Of a DNA stretch of 5,873 nucleotides, positions 1-5,382 are shown one piece after another. How positions within the stretch are numbered: position 1 is the stretch's first letter; the number at the start of each line of letters is the position of its first letter. The notes beneath the pieces were generated by a model that searched no databases, had not been told where the DNA came from, and saw nothing but the letters and a program-made list of their open reading frames with translations. The DNA is taken from the NCBI GenBank assembly GCA_016880505.1, contig JAEHDI010000519.1, forward strand, positions 1 to 5,873. The letters are read 5' to 3'. Source of the stretch: Bryobacterales bacterium (GTDB taxonomy: Bacteria > Acidobacteriota > Terriglobia > Bryobacterales > Bryobacteraceae). Position numbers and translations under genes: made by a program.

Positions 1-422
1 ACCGCATACGTCGGGTTGTGGTAGGAATCGAGAATCTGGATTTCATACTTGCCGTGCAGGTACACCCCGCTGTTCCCACGCATTTGATCTTTCTGCTCCG
101 GCATGAAAGGGATGGCGAATTCTAGATGGATCTGCGCGCTGCGGAACTTCTCCCGGCTGTAGATGTCCCCGACGCCCGTCAGGCAGACCATGTCTCCGCT
201 ATGAACCTGGCACAGCGCCGGTTTTCCGTCGCGAGTGGTCCAGTGGGACATGTCCTTGCCGTCGAACAGGACCACCGCGTCGGACGGCGCTTTTCCGGGC
301 CCGCCCGGGTTGATTTCTCTCGGCTGAGCATCCGGCTTCTGTCCAAAGCAGGCTGACACAGCGATCGCAGCCGCTCCGGCAATGACAATGCGGAGCGCGC
401 AGAACCCCGAGCCCGCAGTCAT
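1..422 (-). CDS. DUF1080 (3-keto-disaccharide hydrolase-like) lipoprotein, C-terminus cut by window edge
   Basis: The first 140 residues are present; the gene runs off the left edge. Residues 1-25 form a lipoprotein signal: a hydrophobic stretch (RIVIAGAAAIAV) ends in the lipobox V-S-A-C with Cys25, so the mature protein should be lipid-anchored. After a Pro/Gly-rich linker comes the typical DUF1080 opening VVLFDGKDMSHW (50-61), then an LEFAIPF strand and the signature RGNSGVYLHGKYEIQILDS (115-133). The family (PF06439) has a concanavalin-like jelly-roll fold, and characterised members hydrolyse 3-keto-glycosides; the role here is inferred from family. The ATG lies 4 nt after the stop of the methyltransferase gene and has no strong Shine-Dalgarno of its own, which suggests translational coupling. 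A second, divergent DUF1080 protein lies at 2624-3328. Family is confident; substrate is unknown. Confidence 0.88.
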   Translation of the reverse strand, partial: MTAGSGFCALRIVIAGAAAIAVSACFGQKPDAQPREINPGGPGKAPSDAVVLFDGKDMSHWTTRDGKPALCQVHSGDMVCLTGVGDIYSREKFRSAQIHLEFAIPFMPEQKDQMRGNSGVYLHGKYEIQILDSYHNPTYA

Positions 423-442
423 AGGGCTAGTGGGAGCCCGCA
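409..442. repeat. 9-bp direct repeat and competing short stems around the methyltransferase/DUF1080 junction
   Basis: GAGCCCGCA occurs at 409-417 and again at 434-442. Between them GGGCT (424-428) can pair with AGCCC in either copy. In the minus-strand message this places AGCCC just before the DUF1080 ATG, able to pair with GGGCT upstream (over the methyltransferase stop codon) or with GGGCT downstream (start codon in the loop). Each stem has only 5 bp. Confidence 0.4.
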
Positions 443-978
443 TTGGCCGGAACGTGCCAGAGGTAAATCCTCCGCCCGCTGACCTCGATCTCCTTGTCGG
501 GCTTCCAGTCGCCCATGTCGAAGCTGTGCGAGACGATCCGCGTGCCCGGCTTCAAATCCTTCAAAAGCTTCGGCCGCAACTTCAGATTGATGCTCGACAA
601 CAAGTACAACGTGACAACGGTCGCATCCTTAATGTCGGCGTCAAAGAAGCTGCCCTGCCGGAACTCCACGCGTCCGGTAACGCCGGCCTCTTTCGCGTTT
701 GCCTGGGCTTCCTTGATGCGCTCCGGGTTGATATCCACCCCAACCGCCCGCGCGCCGAACTTCTGCGCCGCCATCACGACAATGCGTCCGTCGCCGCAGC
801 CGAGGTCGTAAACGACGTCGGTCTTCTTGACGCCGCCAAGCTTCAGCATCGCCTCCACAACCTCGGGAGGCGTCGGTACGTACGGCACGTCGCCCGACTC
901 TTCCCACTGCGCCGCCAGGGGCAGCGCGAACAGGCTGAAAAGGCACACGAGGGGTGCGAATATCTTCACAACACGCAT
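427..978 (-). CDS. Exported class I SAM-dependent methyltransferase, FAM173/ATPSCKMT-like
   Basis: Predicted at 183 aa. The start at 978 is preferred over an in-frame ATG at 1038 because GGGAG stands 10 nt upstream and because the protein then begins with a clean Sec signal (MRVVKIF, hydrophobic core APLVCLFSLFALPL, cut near AAQ at 22-24). The mature part opens with VPYVPTPPEVVEAML (31-45), a lead-in common to a group of small bacterial methyltransferases. The SAM-binding motif I is DLGCGDGR (58-65), followed by the acidic end of strand 2, VGVDIN (79-84), GSFFD (109-113), TLYLL (123-127) and PGTRIVSHSFDMGDW (144-158). The order and wording resemble the FAM173/ATPSCKMT lysine methyltransferases, but the target is not deducible. 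Methyl donor is not expected outside the cytoplasm, so the signal may instead act as a membrane anchor. It sits 73 nt after the TIM-barrel gene and 4 nt before the DUF1080 lipoprotein gene. Confidence 0.87.
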   Translation of the reverse strand: MRVVKIFAPLVCLFSLFALPLAAQWEESGDVPYVPTPPEVVEAMLKLGGVKKTDVVYDLGCGDGRIVVMAAQKFGARAVGVDINPERIKEAQANAKEAGVTGRVEFRQGSFFDADIKDATVVTLYLLSSINLKLRPKLLKDLKPGTRIVSHSFDMGDWKPDKEIEVSGRRIYLWHVPANAGSH

Positions 979-988
979 GGTTCGTTTT

Positions 989-993
989 CTCCC
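989..993 (-). promoter_or_regulatory. Shine-Dalgarno deciding the methyltransferase start
   Basis: On the minus strand GGGAG lies 10 nt before the ATG at 978. The alternative ATG at 1038 would add 20 charged residues (MGEPGECRFAKS...) in front of a good signal peptide and lacks a comparable site, so 978 is taken as the start. Confidence 0.6.
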
Positions 994-1051
994 GGATCTC
1001 GTAGACTTAGCAAACCGGCATTCGCCTGGCTCGCCCATGCAAGCAAGAGTA

Positions 1052-2503
1052 CTACAAAAGTGCCTTGTGTATCCTCCCCGCTCTCATCGCCACGTCCGCC
1101 GCCGCCATGCCCTCCCGGATTGCATCCAGGTTCCGCAGAGGGGCGCCATCGTAGTGCCCGAGTGAGAGCCCGTCGGCTCCGCACTCCGACGAGATCTGGA
1201 CACCCTGGCGGATCAGTTCGGGTGTCGCCTTCGGACGGATGCCGATCGCCGACAGGAAGTGCATCTCGTCGCCTACTGCCTCGCGGATGCTCAGCAAAAA
1301 CTGCCGCTTGTGCTCCAACTGTGATGCCGTTCCGGACTGCTCCGAGTAGTCGCTGGAACGCACCGAGCCCAGGTGGTGTTTCAGGGAAGCGAGGTCGATC
1401 CCACTGAGTTCCGGGTTTCGGCTGATGTACGCATTCAGTCGCAGGTCGATCTTCGGGTTGATCGCGCGCACAGCCGCGTGTGCGTCCGCGAAGAGCCGCG
1501 TGATCGACGCACAGCGGAACTTCATCCACTCAAATAGCTCGGGATGCCGCAACAGGAGCGCGGTGGGGGTAGTATTCGACGCGCGCAGCAGCGCCAATCG
1601 GTGTGTTTCCGCGGGACCGGCATGATCGAGCATGTCCGCGAGTGGCCTGAGCGCCCGGCGCACTGCCTTGAGATCAAGACCATCGTTACGGGCTGCGGCC
1701 TCACAACCCGCGCAGAAGCACCCGCCGAGCACTGTGAGTAGCGTGTTCTCCGCCGCCGTGGCGCCGCCAGCACCACCCCACGTCAGAAAGCCGAACGTGC
1801 CCGGTGTGTGGTCTTCTCCGCCGAAACCCGCAGCTGCGCGTAGCCGTGTCGAGGCGAACGGCACCAGGCAGGTTTGAACAAAGTCGATATCGTAGTTCTT
1901 TACCAGATCCGTGAACAACCCGATCAGGTAGCTCCGTGCGTCCGGATTGTTGACGCAAATCAACTGCGCCAGCGGATTGCCGTAGATGTCGCGCTGCACG
2001 GCGTACGAGCACTCGCCCCGCGCACGGTCGAAGTCGAGCACCGTATGCGAGATCTCGGCGCCTGTCTTCCACTTGCGCTTCCGCCCCGCGCTGACGAGCA
2101 TCTCCAGCCAGTCCTTGCCTTTCAGTTCGTCGCGGTCGCTGGTCCGTGGCTTGATCCGCGTGTCGCGGTAGTTTTCCAGGTGCGGCTGCCAATAGGCTCG
2201 GCTGTCCTCGGGAAAATACGTCTTTCGCTTCGGGTTGTGAGGGTAGTAGAAGTCCGTCAGCGGGCGTTTTTCCCAGTGCATCAGGGCGACGAGGTAGGTG
2301 CTGTTGGCCCCTGCGGTCTCGCCGAGCGTCTCGAGCGCCGGATCGACCCCTTCATCGAGCAAATCCCATGCGTACAGGCTTGCCGCAATCTCGGAGAAGC
2401 GCTTCCGCGCCCGGTTCCTTGCGGGCGTCTCCGGGAGTTGCGCCGCCGCCAGCACGGGCGTGATGAATCCAGCCGCAAACTCCCGTCTTCGAATAGTCGA
2501 CAT
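1052..2503 (-). CDS. Tat-type exported TIM-barrel glycosidase-like protein
   Basis: Predicted at 483 aa from the ATG at 2503. That start gives MSTIRRREF, a twin-arginine motif, then a short hydrophobic segment AAGFITPVLAAA. The reading frame stays open upstream to about 2596, with only TTG/GTG starts and no signal-like sequence. The body reads like a hypothetical glycosyl-hydrolase TIM barrel: an N-terminal WDLLDEG helix, then QLICVNNPDARSYLIGLF (180-197), a strand YDIDFVQT (204-211), a CxCxxC cluster CFCAGC (262-267) followed by a helix, and a late strand CGADGLSLGHYDGA (441-454). CxCxxC clusters next to a barrel strand also occur in GH42 beta-galactosidases, where they bind zinc. I could not assign a clear catalytic Asp/Glu pair, so activity is not shown. 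It lies between two DUF1080 genes, which supports a carbohydrate role. Exact family unrecognised; the gene itself is secure. Confidence 0.8.
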   Translation of the reverse strand: MSTIRRREFAAGFITPVLAAAQLPETPARNRARKRFSEIAASLYAWDLLDEGVDPALETLGETAGANSTYLVALMHWEKRPLTDFYYPHNPKRKTYFPEDSRAYWQPHLENYRDTRIKPRTSDRDELKGKDWLEMLVSAGRKRKWKTGAEISHTVLDFDRARGECSYAVQRDIYGNPLAQLICVNNPDARSYLIGLFTDLVKNYDIDFVQTCLVPFASTRLRAAAGFGGEDHTPGTFGFLTWGGAGGATAAENTLLTVLGGCFCAGCEAAARNDGLDLKAVRRALRPLADMLDHAGPAETHRLALLRASNTTPTALLLRHPELFEWMKFRCASITRLFADAHAAVRAINPKIDLRLNAYISRNPELSGIDLASLKHHLGSVRSSDYSEQSGTASQLEHKRQFLLSIREAVGDEMHFLSAIGIRPKATPELIRQGVQISSECGADGLSLGHYDGAPLRNLDAIREGMAAADVAMRAGRIHKALL

Positions 2504-2623
2504 GGGGACATTATGCACCGTCGATCCGAGAGCGACATCCACTCCATCACTTGACCGGGATGACAGCGAGGCGAAGCGGTAGAAGTCCCGCGCCAAGAAG
2601 AGAGACCACCAGTGTTCGCACGG
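2504..2623. other. Longest gap between genes (120 nt)
   Basis: This lies between the stop of the DUF1080 gene and the start of the TIM-barrel gene, both transcribed leftwards. It contains the candidate -10 element near its left end. A small perfect hairpin (CGGTC, loop ACTC, GACCG) at 2621-2634 overlaps the DUF1080 stop codon but has no T-tract, so it is a poor intrinsic terminator. The TIM-barrel frame is open through most of the gap, so a longer N-terminus from a non-ATG start cannot be excluded. Nothing else is recognisable. Confidence 0.5.
2510..2515 (-). promoter_or_regulatory. Possible -10 element placed for a leaderless TIM-barrel mRNA
   Basis: The minus strand carries CATAAT (five of six matches to TATAAT), then six bases, then the ATG at 2503, so transcription starting about 7 nt after the hexamer would begin at the start codon itself. 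No Shine-Dalgarno is visible before this ATG, which fits a leaderless message. No convincing -35 hexamer is seen 16-18 nt upstream, so this remains tentative. Confidence 0.3.
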
Positions 2624-3328
2624 TCACTCGACCGGTCTCAGCCGGAGATCCTTGTACTGGATATAGAGGTCATCTTTGCTGTGGAGTTGCAGAGCGATAT
2701 GCCCGTTCAAGCCGGCGTTGTGCTTCCGATGGGCCTCATCGTCCAGGATGCCGTCGCCGTTCAAGTCGGCGGCGAGCACGCCGTTGAGCCGCGTGGTGAT
2801 GCGCGTCCCCCGGCACACGATCCGTAACTCGTTCCAGTCCGCCTTCCACTTCCAGCCCTTCGGCGCGTGCGACTCGTCGATCTCCCAGTTCTTGAGCGAC
2901 GGGAAGATCCAGCGCTGCACGCCGCGTGTCTCGTCGTAGATCAGCCCGGTGCGCCACGGCGCCGGCGGATGGACGTCGATCTGCGGCCCGTGCAGCCAGC
3001 CTGCTTCCTCATCGTACCTGCTGCGCACCTGCACGCCGGAGTTCCCGGTCGAGTCACGAAAGCCGCGGACCTTCACCCTCAGTTCGAAATCGCCGTACTC
3101 GCGCTCGCTGATGAGCCAGACGTAGTCGTGGTCCGTGCGGCCGCGGGAGTCGCACGTGATCGCTCCATCGGCGACCTTCCAGAATCCCCTGTCCCGGTCG
3201 GCGGGCTTCGCCGCGATATGCCAGCCATCGAGCGTCCGCCCGTCGAACAGTGAAATCCAGTCTGCCGCGGGCAGCGCGCCGGCGATCAGAGCCACGCCGG
3301 CGGCTATCAGTGCACAACGCTTGACCAC
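2624..3328 (-). CDS. Exported DUF1080 (3-keto-disaccharide hydrolase-like) protein
   Basis: 234 aa, the usual size of a single DUF1080 domain, and apparently complete. Starts with GTG at 3328, supported by a strong AGGAGG site 9 nt upstream. Residues 1-22 are a Sec signal (MVKRCALIAAGVALIAGALPAA). The domain then runs end to end: WISLFDGRTLDGW (24-36), DFELRVKVRGF (80-90), GNSGVQVRSR (95-104), GPQIDV (114-119), WNELRIVCRG (165-174) and the C-terminal GHIALQLHSKDDLYIQYKDLRLR (209-231, shown in part by these residues). Residues 188-198, DLNGDGILDDE, resemble a calcium-binding loop. By family (PF06439) it may cleave 3-keto-glycosides after an oxidation step outside the cytoplasm; no oxidoreductase is in this window. 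The gene starts 4 nt after the pseudouridine synthase stop, so the two are probably cotranscribed. Only distantly similar to the lipoprotein DUF1080 at the left edge. Confidence 0.93.
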   Translation of the reverse strand: MVKRCALIAAGVALIAGALPAADWISLFDGRTLDGWHIAAKPADRDRGFWKVADGAITCDSRGRTDHDYVWLISEREYGDFELRVKVRGFRDSTGNSGVQVRSRYDEEAGWLHGPQIDVHPPAPWRTGLIYDETRGVQRWIFPSLKNWEIDESHAPKGWKWKADWNELRIVCRGTRITTRLNGVLAADLNGDGILDDEAHRKHNAGLNGHIALQLHSKDDLYIQYKDLRLRPVE

Positions 3329-3332
3329 TGGT

Positions 3333-4115
3333 TCAGTCCTCCTCCCAAGCAGGCTCCCATCTTATCCCCATCGCCTCACGGCAGAAGCGAACCATGTCGT
3401 CGGCCAAAGGCGCTCGGAAACACAGCCCCTCCGGCCACATCGGCCCCGGAAGGAACGCCGCCTCGAAGCAGTGCAGTGCCTGCCTCCGGAACGGCAATTC
3501 CGCCGCCAACCGCTCGGTGAAGCCTCGCTTCACGAATTCCAAATACAGCGCCTCGTCCGGTCCATAGACCTTGTCGCCGGCGACGGCGTGGCCGATGTGC
3601 GCCGCGTGAACGCGAATCTGGTGCAGCCGCCCTGTGGCCGGCTCCACGCGCACCAGCGTGTAGCCGCCGCCCTGTGCCAGGGGGATGAACCGCGTGCGCG
3701 CGTCCTGCCCTCCCGTCGTCACCGCCCGCCGCATCGCGATCTGCGAATCGGAATGCTTGCCGATCGCCCCCTCCGCTTCGACGGGCTCACGGATCTCGCC
3801 GTGCAGGATCGCCAGGTACCTCTTCCGCACCCGCCGGTTCTGGACCGCTTGTTGCATCCGCTTTCCGATCTTCGGATCGATCGCTAGCACCACGACGCCG
3901 CTAGTCTCGCGGTCCAGCCGGAAGGGCATGTGCAGCCGGGCGACGCAGAGATATTCGCGGCAGGCCCCGATCAGGCTCGACCACGGCCCGTGTTTCGAGG
4001 GATGACAGACGACATACCCCGGCTTGTTGACCACGAGCCACTCCGGCGTGCGGTCGAGAATCCACGCGGACAGCTCTTCAGCCGTGATGTCCCATCCCCA
4101 CGCGGTAGCCGGCAT
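3333..4115 (-). CDS. RluA-family RNA pseudouridine synthase without S4 domain
   Basis: About 260 aa. Two ATGs are possible: 4115 has GGGAG 5 nt upstream, while 4127 (four residues longer) has only a weak CGGAA; 4115 is preferred. Numbering from 4127: EWLVVNKPGYVVCHPS (29-44) is the family's opening strand; RLDRETSGVVV (70-80) holds the catalytic Asp72; KRYLAILHG (102-110) follows; GRLHQIRVHAAHIGHAVAGD (166-185) is the second signature. It isomerises uridine to pseudouridine in rRNA or tRNA in the cytoplasm; the exact target cannot be read. It starts directly with the catalytic domain and lacks the N-terminal S4 RNA-binding domain of RluC/RluD, like RluA. The residue before RLD is Phe rather than the more usual His or Asn. 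It is the first gene of the leftward group and is divergent from the lipoprotein gene at 4189. Confidence 0.92.
   Translation of the reverse strand: MPATAWGWDITAEELSAWILDRTPEWLVVNKPGYVVCHPSKHGPWSSLIGACREYLCVARLHMPFRLDRETSGVVVLAIDPKIGKRMQQAVQNRRVRKRYLAILHGEIREPVEAEGAIGKHSDSQIAMRRAVTTGGQDARTRFIPLAQGGGYTLVRVEPATGRLHQIRVHAAHIGHAVAGDKVYGPDEALYLEFVKRGFTERLAAELPFRRQALHCFEAAFLPGPMWPEGLCFRAPLADDMVRFCREAMGIRWEPAWEED
3338..3346 (-). promoter_or_regulatory. Strong Shine-Dalgarno for the DUF1080 gene, inside the upstream gene
   Basis: GGGAGGAGG on the minus strand contains a full AGGAGG and lies 9 nt before the GTG at 3328. It is embedded in the last codons of the pseudouridine synthase (the Glu-Glu-Asp end), which is a typical arrangement for coupled translation and justifies the GTG start. 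Confidence 0.75.
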
Positions 4116-4188
4116 GTCAGCTCCCATTTTCCGGCTGGATGTGGTGTAACCTTTGTGCGTCCGGAATCATCATCTGTCAGAGTAGAGA
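4116..4188. promoter_or_regulatory. Divergent intergenic region, probable promoters on both strands
   Basis: This short gap separates the pseudouridine synthase (leftward) from the lipoprotein gene (rightward), so promoters for both should lie here or just inside the genes. Leftward, CTGACA is followed 17 nt later by CACAAA, a weak sigma70-like pair. No convincing pair is seen rightward. No operator-like palindrome was found. The call rests mainly on gene orientation. Confidence 0.35.
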
Positions 4189-5382
4189 GTGACGGTGTTC
4201 GCACACAAGCCAGCGCTTCGATGTTCCGTCGTCACGGCCTTGATAGCGGCGCTGATGATCGCGGCCGGCTGCGGCCGGCGCGACAAAACCGTAGCGCCGA
4301 TCCCGCCGCCCTCCTACAATGACACGGCGCGCTTCCTTGCCGGCCTGCCGGGCGAACCGAACGGCCCGTATCGCCGTCTGGAGCGTGAGGCGGCGTGGAA
4401 AGACCACGCGGCACGGCTTGACAGAAGCTGGACACGCTTCCAGAAGGCGTTCCTCGCGCCCGCCCGGGCCTTCGAGGCAAAGGAGCTCTCCGGGGACGTT
4501 CCCGCCGGCGGCTTCGTGTTCTATCCCTTCAGCGGACCGGACATCGTGTATCCGCTCACCTTCTTCCCGCGCGGTGACACCTACGTTCTGGTCGGACTCG
4601 AGCCGGCCGGGGAGCAGCCCATCCCCTCGGACTACTCGCGCGATAACCTTGCCTCCGCCTTACGCACCTGGCGTGTCGCCGCCGGCTCGCTGCTCTACCG
4701 GAGCTTCTTCATAACCGACGAAATGGAGCACCAGCTCCGTGGCAAGGACGCCGAGGGTGCTCTTCCCCTCATTTTGCTGCTGATGGCTCGCACCGGAAAC
4801 AGAATCCTTGGAGCGCGGCACGCCCGGCTCGACGCAAGGGGCTGGCTCTCCTCGGAGAAGGATCCTAAGCGCGCCCAAGTCCTCGAGATCGTTTTCCGTC
4901 GTCCTCGCGACGGCCGCATTGCCAGGCTGTACTACTTTTCCCGTGATCTCGCCCGCGGAATGAACCCTGACTCCGGTTTCCCGCAGTTCCTGGAGCGCCA
5001 GGGCGCCGCCCGGACGTTTGTGAAATCGGGTTCGTACCTTCTGCACAGCCCGCGCTTCCGCCGATTGCGCCGTTACGTGCTTGAGAACAGTGTCGTCCTT
5101 CTTCAAGACGACACTGGCATCCCCTTCCGGATGTTCGACGAGCGCGGCTGGCAGGTCCGGTTATACGGTGATTACAGCCCGCCCGGTGATCCCTTCCGCC
5201 ACCGGGTTCAGGATGACCTCGCGGCGGCGTTTGATGACCCGGAGCGCATTGTCAAAAGACTCGGTTTCTCTCTCGGCTATGGCGCGGGACGCCGGACGTC
5301 GAGCCTGCTGTTCGCGGTTCGTAACCGGCCCGGCCCGCTGCTAGGCCACATGGCGCCGGTGCCGCCCGAACCTCAGCCCTAA
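4189..5382 (+). CDS. Conserved-looking lipoprotein of unknown function
   Basis: 397 aa from GTG 4189; a second in-frame GTG at 4195 is about as likely, with AGAGAG 5 nt upstream. The N-terminus is a lipoprotein signal: positive residues, a hydrophobic core SVVTALIAALMIAAG and Cys28 in AAGC, so the protein should be lipid-anchored at the envelope. No catalytic motif is recognised. Aromatic-rich segments stand out: GGFVFYPFSGPDIVYPLTFF (107-126), then YVLVGLEPAG, and near the C-terminus RFRRLRRYVLENSVVLLQDD with IPFRMFDERGW and FSLGYGAGRRTSSLLF. The mix of Tyr/Phe-rich strands and many Arg residues suggests a folded extracytoplasmic domain from residue 40 onward. The C-terminal tail is Pro-rich (APVPPEPQP). 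No partner genes are in the same orientation, so context gives little. The reading frame is convincing; function is not. Confidence 0.85.
   Translation: MTVFAHKPALRCSVVTALIAALMIAAGCGRRDKTVAPIPPPSYNDTARFLAGLPGEPNGPYRRLEREAAWKDHAARLDRSWTRFQKAFLAPARAFEAKELSGDVPAGGFVFYPFSGPDIVYPLTFFPRGDTYVLVGLEPAGEQPIPSDYSRDNLASALRTWRVAAGSLLYRSFFITDEMEHQLRGKDAEGALPLILLLMARTGNRILGARHARLDARGWLSSEKDPKRAQVLEIVFRRPRDGRIARLYYFSRDLARGMNPDSGFPQFLERQGAARTFVKSGSYLLHSPRFRRLRRYVLENSVVLLQDDTGIPFRMFDERGWQVRLYGDYSPPGDPFRHRVQDDLAAAFDDPERIVKRLGFSLGYGAGRRTSSLLFAVRNRPGPLLGHMAPVPPEPQP
4261..4280. repeat. Tandem 10-bp repeat in the lipobox codons
   Basis: GCGGCCGGCT is followed at once by GCGGCCGGCG, two near-identical 10-mers that encode the lipobox and the residues just after it (AAGCGRR). 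Each copy contains the palindrome CGGCCG. It may be chance in GC-rich coding DNA; its position at the lipidated cysteine is the only reason to note it. Confidence 0.5.
5088..5116. repeat. Perfect 10-bp inverted repeat inside the lipoprotein gene
   Basis: CAGTGTCGTC at 5088-5097 is the exact reverse complement of GACGACACTG at 5107-5116, with the 9-base loop CTTCTTCAA between. It lies in codons for NSVVLLQDDTG. As RNA it would form a stable stem-loop, but no T-tract follows, so it is not an intrinsic terminator. Confidence 0.6.

Noticed and set aside
382..1407. Long plus-strand open frame opposite the methyltransferase and the TIM-barrel gene
   Set aside because: The translation is rich in Arg, Pro and Ser with low complexity and no motif, and it crosses two well-supported minus-strand genes. 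It is an antisense shadow of GC-rich codons.
1874..2554. Plus-strand open frame opposite the TIM-barrel gene
   Set aside because: No recognisable domain, signal or ribosome-binding site. The minus strand here encodes a coherent exported protein.
2621..2634. Hairpin CGGTC-ACTC-GACCG at the end of the DUF1080 gene as a terminator
   Set aside because: The stem has only 5 bp, it includes the stop codon and it is not followed by a run of T on the transcribed strand.
3135..3887. Plus-strand open frame spanning the DUF1080 and pseudouridine synthase genes
   Set aside because: It runs antisense across two confidently identified genes and is composed of Arg/His/Pro-rich sequence.
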